From the NCBI GenBank assembly GCA_030248065.1, contig JASAMV010003052.1, positions 81,154-145,153 of the forward strand: a stretch of 64,000 nucleotides of DNA, given 5' to 3'. A model generated the notes under the pieces. The model did not search any database, was not told the DNA's origin, and saw only the letters and a list, made by a program, of their open reading frames with translations. Shown one piece after another: positions 44,001 through 56,555 of this stretch (positions are counted from its first letter, which is position 1; each line of letters opens with the position of its first letter). This DNA comes from Rhynchonema sp. JSB1_4. Taxonomy: Eukaryota > Nematoda > Chromadorea > Monhysterida > Xyalidae. The position numbers were made by a program, and so were the translations under genes.

Positions 44001-47000
44001 GTTTTCCTGTCTTTATTATACAAATTACCGCAAGAAATTTTTCGATCTTGTAGCCGTTGTAAGAACTATAGTGAATAGCAACAGTGTTACAAGCAACAAC
44101 TATTGTAGAAACAATTGTACAAGCAACAACAAAAAAATAAACCAGTGTTTGTCAACCTGCCATGCCAAACGCTTACCTCATTTTGATTCCACAAATCTTT
44201 TATCAAAAAAAATTCAGAAAAAGAAACGCGGCCGAGCAGCAACGGCGATGGACAAGAACACGAAAGAAAGAAAAGCCCAATTGGTGGAGGAAGCGAAAAT
44301 CCAATCGGATGACATGGGCCGAAGCGATGATTCAATGCAGGAAATCCCCGATGATCTCAAGCCCTTTGTGAGTGTTTTTGTTTGCTTCCTCTTTTGTGAG
44401 CGTGTTGTGTCGGAACGCCTGCGTTTGTTGTTCTGTGAGCCTCTGTGTGTGTGTATGAATATGTATGACAACTGTGCCCCACCCATCCCACCACCACCAC
44501 CGTTGGTCCATGCCAACTTTTGGCGAACCAAACCGAGTCATGAAATTTTATCTTATCGCATTGTTATTATTTTATTTTATTTTTATCGCATCTTATTTTA
44601 TTTTATCGCATTGTCCCGAAAAAACTGCCAAGACATAACTTTTGGGATTCATAGTTCACTAATTTGGTGATTTGGCCATCCATCGAAGGTGATCGGTGGT
44701 TAATTCAGTGGCAAACCAGCCACAAATTGAGCGCCAATCACATAACTTTGAGGCTGGACTGTATTATTTCGTTTTCTCACTTGCAGATCGAGCGCCGCAT
44801 AATGCCACGTCGCAGCTGTCGCGAGGCTGCCTTGGCCAAACAGGCAGCGGCTGCTGGTTCGAAAACACCGTCGCCGCAGAAGAACAAGTTAGCAAATGTT
44901 GTCGCTGAAGAGAAAAAGTCGAAAAAGCAGCCGCCGTCTGAGACGAAAAATGCGGCCACGACAAGTAGTGATAATGCGGCGGACGAAGACGAAGTGGGTG
45001 ATGATTTGTTTGCTCCTTGTTTTTGTATTATCGTTGTTGTTCGGTTTTGCTTTTGTTTGATCAACATCAAGCTTGGCAATTGGATAGGACTTGCCTTGTT
45101 CAGCATGACAAATCAAATCTTGATATAGAGCCATCGAGAATTAAAACAAGTCACGTAGAACCCAATGCCAGACTACAAATTGCCACAACATTGTGATCTC
45201 TTAATTTTCTCTTCCACTGAATTCACAGAATTCTTCAAGTCAAGCGTCGGAGTCGGAGGAGGAGGAGGATGGCAGAGATGATGAAGACGACAGTGACGAA
45301 CTTGCGACGGACGATGACTTTGTACCACTCGCTGAGCTGCGACGACGCGCTGCTGGTGGGGGTGCAGTAGCGGATTCAGCTTTTGGCCAAAGGGGGGCCT
45401 GGCCAATTTCAAATTTTTGTCTGGGGCTTGTTCAGAATTTAACGCTTTTTACACCAATGTATTACACAAAATGTGACAATGCGCGCGAAATCTTGGCACT
45501 TTGCGAAGCGCGCGACTCTTGGTCTTTTGTGGTGTACCAGAGTGAGAATCCTTCAATTTTGGGGTTCATTTTCCTTCTTATTTCCGAAACGTTGTCCCCC
45601 TTAAGGAGCAGAAATACATTCATCAAAGAAATATAAAGCCTGGTTTTTGCAATGCAAACTAATCGCTGTTGGCTGCGGATGCGAAACGAAAGATTCATGC
45701 ATGAAAAACAAGAAAAAATGTTTCGCGAGTTTCATAAATTGGTCGGTGTTTTGTTCCAAGCGATTTCATTTCTTTATCCGGTGAAACTGAATGTATAATA
45801 TAGTAAATTTCCAAATTCACTGCCGCACAGTAAAGCACGCCCCATAGTTAATGTCAGGTTCTAAACCCGAAAATCGACTTGTGAAACATTCAGACAGCTA
45901 ACACACACGCAGCTTGCCAGCCAGCCAGGCAGCTGCGCATAATGTTTCAGAACCACGCGTGGTTAGCGTTCGGGTTTATAACTTGACATTAACTATGGGT
46001 CGTATTTTACTGTGCGGCAGCGAATTTGGAAATCTACTATACCACACACAAAAAGGTAATAATAACGTGAAATGACAGAAAATGTTTCGAACGTGTCATA
46101 GATTGATGGCACGATTTCAGAAATCAATGACTCTAGTGTTTCCAGATGCCAACAAAGACAAATCGTAAACATTCCAGAATCAAACCCCAGCCAACCTGTG
46201 TTTCAGGTCAGCCAGGCAAACGTCGCCGGCGACGGATGAAGGCGCGTGATCTCGAATCAGAACTGGACAGTGATTTTGATGCCGATGCGCCGTTGGTGAA
46301 ACCGAAAGAACGCAAATTGGCCACCGAACAAACGTTGTGTCAGAAATGCAATGGGTCGAACAACTGGGAAGTGGTGAGTCGGTTGGGCAGGTTGTTTTTG
46401 ACATGATGTTTTTTCAGTTGATTGATGCCACAAAATCAGTCGAGAAGATCTGTTTGAACGTGCAGTGTTAATTGGTCACTTTTTGTAGGAACCCTCTTAG
46501 AATAGTTAAGTGTCGACAAGTTTTGGGGCGATACTTGGCCGACCTCCTAATTACCACACTATGTAGCGAATATTCCTGATCAAGACCGGAAAAGACAGCC
46601 ATTGACGGTTTATAACAAGAGTGGGCTGTACAAGAATGATTGAAATCCCTCATTCACCAAGAAGTGAACAAATCAATGTTTCTACTTTATTCCAGCTTCT
46701 GTTGTGTGACCGATGCGATGATGCCTGGCATACTTGGTGCCTACACCCGCAATTGTGGTGGGCTTTGGTTTTTTTTGTTTATTTCCATTGAAAAGTGAAT
46801 TGATTTTCTCTTTTTTATATCAAATGTTCAAAAGTAACGTTTCTTTAAATTCAGGTACGTTCCCGACGACGATTGGTTCTGTCCGAAATGTCAGCACGAA
46901 ATGTTGGTCGACAAACTCACGCAAGCACTTCAAGCACTGGATGAGGCAATCGCGAAACGATCGGTCGAGGAGAAAAAGTTGGAATTGTTTTGATGAACGA

Positions 47001-50000
47001 ATTTTTATTATCCGAATGTTGAAATGTCTATCACTTGAAAATATCTGCAGAAGCTCGCTTCGATTATTTTTCGATGATTTTTCACGGCGTGGTTGTCAAC
47101 TGGAAATACTTTCGGCCAGTTTTGTTGAAGGCATTGAATTGATCGGATTCTCTGTTGAATTTGTGACTGTGGCGAAACATTTTCTTGCGGCTCTGTCGGG
47201 TTATTGCTTGCCTTTGACGACATGTTAGCGATATTTCTAAATCCTACATCACAGGAACTGGCCGAAAAGTATTGCGTTGTTGACAAATTTCCAGCGCAAT
47301 AAAATAAACTAATTGTTTTCAAAAAATATACAATCAACAAATTGCAGACGTCGAACGGCGGCGGACCGAATGAAGCGCGAGTTGGAGTACATCGGCATCA
47401 GTCTCAACAACATCATACCGGTGGCGGAACGCAATGGCGACAACGACGAGCAGCGACAAGGGGGCTCGTCGGAGGAGGAGGAGGAGCAGACTGACAGTGA
47501 GGAGGAGGAGAGACGAAGGTTGAGGAGGAAGAGGAAGAAGGTTTGTTGTGCTCGGCTTGGGGAGCTTATAGCTGTATGTAACTGACGATGGAGTGATGCG
47601 CCCTCCGCTAGGGGAAATATGTGCGGAACACCAATTGCACTAATTTCGTTTTGCTTGCGCCATTGATGATTTACGAATATGTAACTTTTTACGCAATGAT
47701 TTTCATCTTGGAACAAAATTGGGAGCAAAACAGTAGCAGATTGTAACGGCAAGAATTTCACACGACATCATCAGTCTCCGCTGTGTTGTAGTTTCACCAG
47801 GATACGTACTGTACATGGAGGGTCACTAATGGAGAGCAACATCAAAATTATGTTACATTCTTGTGGTATCAGACCACCAGACGTAAAACGAAAACTAATC
47901 ATTCAGAGACGCGAAGTATCGCCAGTTGTGCCAATAGCGCTGAGTCGAACCCGTCGCAGCCGTAAACAGGTCGACTACAACTTTTCGAATTATGATGAAA
48001 TGGTGAAGGAAGCAATTGAGGATATAGAGGAAGCGCCGAGCAGGGAGAAACATGCCAGTCAGTTTGGGATTGGAATTATTTTTGTAGATTTTTGTGTTAT
48101 TTTTAGTTTGGTGTTGGTCAAATAACGCTCTGTTTGTGGTGCATTCTCACTGATGATGACCTGGTGCGCCGTGTGTCTGTGCGTGAAGCGCTTTCTCGTT
48201 TTCTTTGTTGTGCCTATCGCCATCATGTTGCTTCCAGCAACGGTCAAACAGCCGATTCAAGGGAACACATTACAAACCACATTGTTTTGCAAAGAAAACT
48301 AAAACTGCAGATGTTGTGCGTCCGACGGGCGGTCTCGGCCGAGGCAAGGACATGGCGACCATCTTGGCCGCCAACGAAAAGAATGAGAAACAACGCGAAC
48401 GTGGATCCACGGATGACACTAGTTAGTTAGGGGTGGTTTTTGGTTTTTTCTTGAAACCGATTGTTTCTTTCTTTTCTTTCTTCCGATTGTTTTGTTCGTT
48501 ATCACAAAGGGTGTAGGCGGAACTGACGAAACATTTTCCTATGATATCTGCCCAGTTTTTGTCTCACTACGTCACTCGAATGACTGGGGTTTACATTCAA
48601 CTTTGTGAAGTTAAATTTTTATTATAGTTGTAATTTTTCCGGGAAAAAAGTTTTTTCGAGCCAAGTTTGTGCCCCGGTTTGAATGGTGTGTATTTGGCGC
48701 ATTATGCGCTAAGGATGGTGTACGAAAGGTAATCCTTTTGAGAAAGCGCGCATAAAAGCCATAAATGTATTGAAGTTAGAATCATGTTTCATAATTTATC
48801 AGAAATCCGATCCATTTTCCGTCTTATTACCACGTTTGACCCTGGCCCTGATGTTTTCTTGAGAGATTTCTATTACAGTATTTCGATTAGCTGACGATCG
48901 GTATTTCCAGCGCGAACAAGAACAACACCATAAATGAAACGGTGGAAACATTTTTGGTCTCGCCTCGTAATTTTCTGAAAATAATTTCTTTTCCTTTCTA
49001 AATAATTTTTCTTCACCATGTTAGTCTCACATGGCTTTTGTGCTATTCGACTGACGAGCAGGGGGAATACCGATGGTCTCGAATACCCTGCGACACCCAG
49101 GCGTAGATAGGATCTGAAAAATGTTTTCTGTCAAATTGTTTCGAAATAATTTGAATTCAATTTTAGTTTTTTCTGGTTTCAAATGCGCTTCTTTCACGCT
49201 CTGTCTCCTTGTTTGATTACCACGTCGCGTTTCGACAAATTCTCTCCAACGAGCCAAATAATAAGTTGTCTTTGACCCAACAACCTGATCGGACTGTGCT
49301 TGCCAAGTGTCACGATAATTGTTTTCAGATTTCTTGAAACACGATCGTTGTCTTCGTAACAAACAAAATCCGACAGTGAGACCAACGAAGGACTGGCTAT
49401 AAGTGATTGTTCGTATTGCAGCCGAAGGTTCTGGTCCAGAGCAACGCCTGGCCGGCAGCGGGGCGCGACCGACTTTGCAGTCACAATTGAAGAAATCGAA
49501 GCCGAAGTTGACAGACTTGGATGTGGACAATCAGACCGAGTCTGACACCGATGACTATCAGGCATCAAGGTTAATGTTTTGCATTCAGAAGTGAGTACTT
49601 GTGTGCCGAGGATCTTTTGATCACTTTTATGAACGTGATAGAAAGAGACTTTGGCACTAATTTAGAGGAAAATTGCGCCACACATATAAATTTTTAGCTT
49701 GGTATTGAATTCTAAAACTGAGAGATTCCTATTTCCTTTGGCACCAATTTTCTTGTGCTGTTGGGCAAGAAGTGTGAAAAAAGCGAGCAAAGTCCGAACT
49801 AGTACTGATCTGCGGTAAGGCTCAAACTACAGTTTTTCTCTTATGTTTCACGCCCTAATGACGTCCACTCTCAAGAGTTCAATCAGGATTCTCGGTCGTC
49901 TTTACCCTCTCAAAAAAAACCGGCACATTAAGAATCCCTTAATAAAAATCTGTGACCGTCAACGCGCTGTTTCATTTATCCGTTAATTATCAGAATACAT

Positions 50001-52974
50001 AGACAGATTTTGTCCAAAAACACCAATGCACAATGTTGTTGCAGTGGTTCAGCGTCGTACGTCGACCAGGAGGACGAGCAAAGTGAGAGCGACGACGACA
50101 GCGAATGGTGCAGCGACGCGTCTGATCTGCCGAAAAGGCGATCGCGTCGAGTCGCCGCCAGACAGAGGAGGGCCGATCGGGCGTTTGTCGCTAATGATGA
50201 CTCCGAGAGTGAATATGAACCGCCGCAGTGAGTTGAGCGAATTTGAGTTGATTTTGGTTTGTCGCGATGAAGACGCCCGCCGATCGCTCACTGCCTTATT
50301 TCATTGAATATAATATTGTTGGTCACGAAACATTTTGGATGTGCGCGCGCGCGCCGGACCGATTTTTTTGCACGTTTCAAAATGTTTCGTGACCGGCAAT
50401 TATAGTCAGCAAGGTCAGGCAAGCCGTGATAGCCTGTACCTCATTACATGACTCAAAAATTACTAACAGAAAACAAAACTCTTGACTTGCGCAAATAATG
50501 TGCATGACATCTTTCTTGTTGTCATCATTTGTAAGCTTGCGGTCTGAAATCAAATTTTTCAACCCCTAGCCTCATGCCTTGCGTGTTTTTTGTCAACGCA
50601 AAGAGTGCATATTGCCAAATCTGTAGTCCTATTTATTTGCCTGCTATTATTGTTTTGTCATCAGGGATACCAACGTTCTCACACCACACAGGAAGACTGC
50701 TTGTAAAGACACGTTTAGAACACTGTGTGGGAACGGTGGGGCGCCCAAAGTATAAGAAAAAAGAATCCTCTAGTTGTTACTACAATTTCTTTTTTATAAT
50801 TTTATTCGCCTCAATCCAGATCCCTACGTCGCTCCACCACTAAACGTCGCCGTCGTGGCAGGGGAGGATCATCTGAATCATCGGAAGACTCTCTGGTCGC
50901 TCAGGCACGTGCGGGCAAGAAACGCGCGAAAAGGGGAAGACGGGGAAGCAGTGACGAGGAGACAGAGTCCGATCAAGAGTACTCGCCGACAAAGCGGAGG
51001 ACTGCCGCCACTGCGAGTGCTACTGGGAGGTTGGGGCTGGCTAATTCTTGGATTGTTTGAATTTGCCTTTTGGAGCTCTTGTAAAACATCGGCTGGCTGG
51101 ATTGTTGCCTGTTACATACATGACCACACAACTACCCGAGCTCAGGCTGGTGCCGCCAGATGAATCAACTTTTTTTAAAATAATCTTGGTTTGGTTGACT
51201 GTTGTTTATGGAATGGTATTGCAATTGTTTTTTATTGTTTTTAGTTTGGCGTCGGGCTTGTTCCCCAGCGCAATTGCAAAATCACACCAGATATTCACAG
51301 AGTTAATAAAACATTTCATTCCCAGGATGATATGAAACAAACAGAGAGTGGTGGTTGTGGAATTTTATACCAACATATTATTTTTTATTAATATATAGAT
51401 AATTTTTGTCTTAATCCATTGCTAGATACGGCGCCCGACGCCGTCGCCAGGTTGACTATCGCAAAATCGAAGGCAGCAGCGACTCGGAGGAGGATGAACA
51501 AGTGAAACAGAAGAAAAAAGTGAGTGTTTTTTGTTGTTTCTTGTCAAGTATATAGATTTCGTATCGCTCGTGTACAATCCCTTTTCGCGGACGAAATGAA
51601 TATGGTATCCTTCTTCGCACGTGGTTATGTCACGTGGGATTTTTTGATTGGTCAGCAGAACAATGTCCGGCGTCTACATGACAGAGTGACGCAGTTTCAC
51701 TGACAAATAATGCCCCAACGAAATGTGGTTTTGCCTATCCGCAGCCTGACCGTCCTCATGATTGTCTTGATTTGATAACCGCCTCATCCTGCCTTTCTGA
51801 ATCAGGCTAATGAACGTCCACGCGGTGCACTGAGCAGACAACGAGCTGCAATCCAGGACAGTGAAGAGTCGGCATCGGGCAAGGACGAGTACGTGCCGGA
51901 TGAGGAGGAGGAGGAGAATGAGAGTGAAGGTTGGTGGGATTGAGGTGTTTTTTTGGTTGAAACCACAAGATAATCTCACATCAATAAGGTCACAGGCAAT
52001 TGTGACCATACAGACTGTAGTTTATCGAATTTATTTTTTCGATGTCGTTAGTACTGATTATAAATTCACAAAATTCAAGATCACAAAATTCATGTGCGTA
52101 TAACTGGAATTTCCGAAACATTTCAGGCTCGGCCGAATCCGACGCAGGGAAATCAAAGAACAAATCCAAAACGAAAATCGAGTCCAGTTCTGAGGAGGAC
52201 GATGAAAAGGCACGGAAAGATGAAGCGGAGGAGCAGGAAAATGAGAAAGAAGAGAAGATGGACGAAGATAAGGAACAGGAAATGTCGGACGGAGACCAGG
52301 AGCCGGCCACATTGGTGAAAGTCGAGAAAGCAGTGCCGGAATGTGTGAAAGAGTCAACGGAAGAATCGAAAGCTGAGGAAAACCCAAACTCGGTACCCGA
52401 ACCGTCTACTACTGCTGCTACTTCAGTGCCAAATGAAACATCAGCAGAGCAGCAGCCCACAACATCAGTAGTTATGACCAATGCGCAACCCCCCTCGCAA
52501 CACAATGTGGCGGCCTTGTTGAACAATAATGCCCCAACGACAACAACAGCAACACAGGGGGTACCCCCACCCCTGGCTCAAATCCCGGGTCCGACTCCGC
52601 ACCCCCTGCTGGCAATGTCATCCGTGATTCAACGTGTGCCCCAGCCCGCCCAACTACAGCCCATGTACGCCATGCCCCCGGCCACGTGCTACCCAGGCAC
52701 CATACCCTACGGAGCGGTGCCTCAGGGTTACCCCATGCCATACGCGGTTCCGCCCGGCTATCCAAGTCCAGCAGGTGGCCCGATCGCTCCTCAGTTTGTG
52801 AGCATGACACCGATGATGCCGGCTGCACCGTTTCCATCAGGGGGCGCACCCCCACCCGGGGGGCCAGGCTTCATGACCCTGCCTCCTGTGACCGCCGTGC
52901 CCCCAACTGGGCAGGGGGATGAAGGACTCGGCAATGTACTGTCAACAGCCATGCAAGATAATGAGTACAATTAG
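38038..52974 (+). CDS. RSF1, remodeling and spacing factor 1
   Basis: Histone-binding subunit of the ISWI (RSF) nucleosome-spacing complex. Twenty exons with closed phases, 1,369 aa: 38038-38188, 41214-41308, 41419-41565, 42435-42595, 43203-43860, 44218-44367, 44787-44993, 45229-45355, 46207-46373, 46696-46757, 46855-46977, 47348-47540, 47907-48057, 48311-48421, 49422-49569, 50045-50227, 50820-51029, 51426-51519, 51806-51929, 52127-52974. The N-terminal half has the RSF1/WHIM blocks: EPSFAVICSFFNKFG, LIDLHVRLLRKVG, AYWYQQDSDLNVRIY. A complete C4HC3 PHD finger spans exons 9-11 (LCQKCNGSNNWEV, LLLCDRCDDAWHTWCLHPQL, WFCPKCQ). After it comes RMKRELEYIGISLNNIIP, then RKQVDYNFSNYDEMVKEAI, then long acidic/basic low-complexity stretches. 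The last exon adds a Pro/Gly/Met-rich tail. Intron 1 (3.0 kb) is filled with nested transposons. Confidence 0.93.
38596..39008. mobile_element. Tc1/mariner-like MITE, CCGTATTGTCGGAAATAGAACC ends
   Basis: A 413-bp element with 22-bp perfect terminal inverted repeats flanked by TA. It is inserted into a gttgacgaTA unit of the host element. It is related to the outer element at 38279-41150. Confidence 0.88.
39047..39480. mobile_element. Tc1/mariner-like MITE, CCGTAAAAACC ends, copy 1
   Basis: A 434-bp element, TA-flanked, starting CCGTAAAAACCTAAATA. The interior is almost the reverse complement of copy 2 at 39541-39961, so the pair forms a long inverted repeat with a 60-bp spacer. Confidence 0.85.
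39541..39961. mobile_element. Tc1/mariner-like MITE, CCGTAAAAACC ends, copy 2
   Basis: A 421-bp element, TA-flanked (39539-39540, 39962-39963), ends CCGTAAAAACCTAAATA and TATTTAGGTTTTTACGG. It is inserted in another gttgacgatagaTA unit, in the opposite orientation to copy 1. Confidence 0.88.
40155..40262. repeat. TTGACGATAGATAGAT tandem-like repeat
   Basis: Four units of ttgacgatagatagat are spaced by 6 to 14 bases. The same unit also occurs once next to each of the three TA-flanked insertions upstream (about 38577, 39034, 39527), which used its TA dinucleotides as targets. Confidence 0.8.
40310..40729. mobile_element. TA-flanked TACTTGCG element (empty-site copy)
   Basis: A 420-bp copy with ends TACTTGCG and CGCAAGTA and TA flanks. 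The interior is G/C-poor, with aaaaaccgttttttttc inverted words. It retains the uninterrupted site ggatacccatggtccaaaa that is split by a MITE in the copy at 35626. Confidence 0.85.
41657..41693. repeat. Fragment of the tagtccaaccac MITE
   Basis: The stretch catagtccaaccacgagttc, followed by atgagacga, matches the left end of the MITE at 12021-12205. It lies in RSF1 intron 3. The rest of the element is not recognisable. Confidence 0.6.
45799..46041. mobile_element. MITE with 72-bp terminal inverted repeats in RSF1 intron 8
   Basis: Arms of about 72 bp start tatagtaaatttccaaatt and end with the near-complement aatttggaaatctactata. They enclose about 100 bp containing gccagccagccaggcag. The TA-rich ends suggest a TA-target element. 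Confidence 0.8.
50308..50404. repeat. Short intronic inverted repeat
   Basis: The arms ggtcacgaaacattttg (50321-50337) and caaaatgtttcgtgacc (50378-50394), each extended by a few bases, enclose a gcgcgcgcgc loop. It lies in RSF1 intron 16 and could form a stable hairpin in the pre-mRNA. Confidence 0.75.
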
Positions 52975-53825
52975 GTTTGGGCTCAGACTTTGAATGATCC
53001 CTGATTGTGAGTAGGCTGCAGTCAAATCTTGACATGGTGAACAGAGCCGAAAACTACTATTTTTTGTTCACCCCGGAGAATGCCAAATATGTGAGTCAAA
53101 TCAGTCTGTAAGGGAGGTTCACTGTGTGGAGGTTTGATTAGCACACGCTCATGTGCTGTTCTCGTTCTCGTTATTATATGGGTAATTATCCAACTTTGCT
53201 GCTAACGATGTACTTTTTGGCTCTACTTTGATCTGAACTGCGTGTTTACAATGAGTTTGTCTTGTTGTCGTTTTTTCTGTAATTTATTTGTGTTATTCCG
53301 CATCGTTTCTTTATTATTTTTTACTTTATAATGTCGTTATACTTGCACCGCATCCCACCCGTATAGTTTTGTGATAGGAATCAGTCGCTTTTTTATTACG
53401 ATTCATTTTTACACGAGCGAGCTCTGCACTAAAGTCATGCTAATCGTTCTTTTTACAGTGCTATGTTCTTGTTTTTTTGTTCGCATCGTGTAATACGTGT
53501 TTATTTTGTTTCGTCTGTCGTATATTCGGTTCGTGCGTCTCTTTGGATCAATATTCATGTGTTTGCTCTGCTTTATTCACGCAATGTTTTTGTGGTTTCT
53601 CTTGTCTGTTTCGTTTGTTCTCGTTCAACAATGTTTTATTTGAATCAAGCCAGCTTACTATACTCGTTGCCAATCATTTCAACATGATAAAAAACTGTTT
53701 TGTGCATTCTCATGGCTGTGCTAAGTTTTATTCACATTTCGAAGCGTTTGTAAATCGCCCGCGTATTTATCAGATTGTTACAAAAAGAAGTTTTTTTTAG
53801 TTTTTAATGACTTATTTACAGCGCC
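52975..53825. other. Intergenic between RSF1 and MIC27
   Basis: T-rich sequence with no recognised exon. It holds the RSF1 3' UTR and probably the MIC27 promoter, the two genes being in the same direction 850 bp apart. Confidence 0.5.
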
Positions 53826-56187
53826 ATGTCACATACGGGTCTGCAGTGGCCGTTCAAAACGCAACGGCCAGAGAAGTTACCACCGAAACTGGTCAAAGTC
53901 AGCGACGTTAGTTCAGTATTCACTCAGTTACATTTGGTCGATGTTTATTAGTCTCATTACTTTTGTGTTTCAATGCAAAGCAAATTGCTGTATTATAAGT
54001 TTGTCAGCTGACGTGCCGTGCTCACTGGTTGGTCCTTGGACCTTCGTTTGCGCCTGTTGCAAACCATCGGTGCACCAGGTCATCGTCAGTGCAAACGCAC
54101 CAGATGGCCACTGAACACAAGCTGGTTTGATACTCGCGTGAAGCCACTACGGTGGCACAAAGTATAGGCCATCATATCCTGGCCCTCATGCACAGACAAC
54201 ACGCACACACGTTGGATGTGATGCAAGTTTTTTTGCCGCTAATGGTAGTTCACTGGGCCACAAAAATTTTTGAATGAGCCACTAGATTTTTGGCAAATGA
54301 GCCGGTCATAAAACGCCCATTTAAAAAAACAACCCTGATGTGCTGCCATGACTCATTGGACGGGCTGTATCCACGCGGTTATAGTTCCCAGTCCTGGTTG
54401 ATGTTTCAACAGCCGCTACAAAGCCCTCACCTGCTTGCAGCTGCCCCTGTATCCGTCTTCCAACCAAGATGTGAGTCAATTTCGATTTGTCGAAGATGAC
54501 CCGTTACCAGGGGAGGAGACAATCTCGGCTGTCAGGCAAACCGTGCAGGATGTGGTCAATGCTGTTGCTGTTAGTTGGGGGCAGGGGGCTCAAGTTGGAA
54601 ATATTGGCCGCCCGATATCAAACTTGCTCATCTGGTCGGTCTTGTCTTGGTCGCGAAGAGTGCGCACGAAGTTGGTAGTGGGCCTACGAATGCGGTAGAC
54701 CAGCGCATTTGGAACGCAGCCTCTTGCTCCGGCTTTATTTTGATTTTTTGGGCATATGTTCTTTCTTGAGCTCTTTGTGATGCTGATTGAGAGGAGTAAA
54801 CATCCTTGGAGATTTCTAGCGCTTGATATCCTATCTGCTGAAACATTTCAAATGTTAGGCCATGTTTGTGAGACTGATTTTGGTGCAGTCGGTTTGACTG
54901 AGAAATAAAAAAAATTTAACGTGGTCCATCATGCTGGACTGGACTATTACAACAGGTTTTCCTTTGTGGGTTTTGAAAGACATCGCAGCATTGCTTTCGT
55001 GCTGGTTTCATGCTTGCGATGCAATAATTATAATGATAAAAGGAGTGTGTAGCAGTGTTTCATTTAGTTAATAATAATGCTAATAATAATAATAATAATG
55101 ATAATAATAATTAATAGTGCATTGCCTTTCATTGCAGAATTTCAGCATTGAAATGTTTGGGTTGGTGGTATAAAGTTAAATTCGAACAAAACACAAATCT
55201 GGGTATTATTCGTTTCAGGAAAAACTAGGTCTGGCCAAGAAATCGGTGGATTCAGCGAGCAGCAGCGTGTCGGCTGTTCGCAAACATTATCGAGACGACA
55301 GCACTGCGCTGGTGAAGGCATCGGCCATTACTGTCGGTGGAATGAGTGGATTCATGTTGGCCTACTTGAAAAAAGGTGCGTTTTTGGTTTTGTTAGTTGT
55401 TTTTGCTTGATTTAATCTCAGTTGCGTGTTTATGAATGTGGAATTGGCTCTCCGTATCTGCTTTTTGGGGTACCGATTAGGAGGGCTTTGCCAAACGTAC
55501 AAAGAATTTTTTCTGAAAACTTTCCCCAATAAGCCCCCAGTCTGCAGTGACGTAGACACAGCATAGGCTTGTGATAATGTGCTTTTCTTTTTCAAAGTCT
55601 GGAAACAAATACAAAGCAAACCCCAATGAACCTGTTCAGAATTCGCTAATAGCAATTTTATTAGTTTGTGTCACCAACCTACAATTCCATTTCCAGGTGG
55701 TTTCCTGCGTCGCAGTGTCTACACGGGCGTGGGGGCACTGACGATGGCCGCCTTCTGTTACCCTCACGAAGCGGTTGATGTTTCACGCACGGGATATAGA
55801 AAGGCGCATGCTAAATGGATGGAGTTCTACAGTCGTAAGTCACTATGTCGAATTGTTTTCATGTTGTGTCAGTGAAGTGTGGCATAGCTCCTTTACGTGT
55901 CTTTTACGACTCTTCTCGAGGATCGAAAATTGAGTTGTCTCTGATTTCCCATTTTGACGCTTAATTTGGCCCGTTACCAGAGCATATGATCTTGCTGTTC
56001 CATTGAGATCGGCCGGATACGATCCCCAAATTGAACACCTGCCATAATTAAAAGTTGCTTAGATGTTGGAAAAAGCCAATAATTCTTTTCAGCGCCCAAT
56101 CCCCCAAACAGCACAGTGACCGGTGTGATAACGTCGGACAAACACGACGCTGATATGTACACCACACGGACACCAGCCACTAGTTGA
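53826..56187 (+). CDS. MICOS subunit MIC27/MIC26 (APOO/APOOL family)
   Basis: Inner-mitochondrial-membrane protein of the MICOS complex that shapes crista junctions. Exons 53826-53906, 54441-54569, 55219-55375, 55697-55834, 56093-56187; phases close, giving 199 aa (usual size). Blocks: KLPPKLVKVSDLPLYPS near the N-terminus, a linker helix EKLGLAKKSVDSASSSV, the first membrane segment ASAITVGGMSGFMLAYL, then KGGFLRRSVYTGVGALTMAA (second membrane segment) and CYPHEAVDVS, which is the family's conserved CYP..A pattern. The C-terminus is short and polar. C. elegans MOMA-1 is the closest named relative I know. Confidence 0.9.
54065..54150 (+). repeat. Copy of dispersed GGTGCACCAGGTCATC repeat
   Basis: It contains ggtgcaccaggtcatcgtca, gcaccagatggccactga and caagctggtttgatactcgc. 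It is in MIC27 intron 1. Confidence 0.7.
55069..55115. repeat. (TAA)n microsatellite
   Basis: Interrupted TAA repeat in MIC27 intron 2. Confidence 0.9.
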
Positions 56188-56555
56188 CATGATTATATTG
56201 ATTAATTTATCAATGTGTAGATATAATTATTGTTTCGACTTTAGTTGTTCGATTCGTGCTGTTTTCAATCGCGAATATATCCAGATCTGGATTTAGTTAT
56301 GTAGCTGTTCAGAATACGAACGGTTTTATTGTACACGCTCTCTCCATTGTGTAGAGTGGTATGCTGTCATACGATGTGGTGATACCTGCCTCCTGTCCTG
56401 TTCCACACCAAACTTTTGCCATTTTCCACCGAAATTTATAGAAGAACCTATTCCAGAGGATAAAACGTTGATCAGTTTTCAGCCTGTACCATTCATATCT
56501 GCCTACTACGCGTAACAAAATTAAGCTCGACCTATTTTACTGAAACATCAGCCAA
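56188..56555. other. Tail-to-tail spacer between MIC27 and kynureninase
   Basis: About 370 bp between convergent stop codons. It holds both 3' UTRs. The word TGAAACATCA lies at 56541, just past the kynureninase stop. Confidence 0.5.

Noticed and set aside
53463..53800. Hydrophobic frames (FLFFCSHRVIRVYF…) as a membrane protein
   Set aside because: They come from T-rich sequence downstream of RSF1, overlap in two frames, and have no splice or family support.
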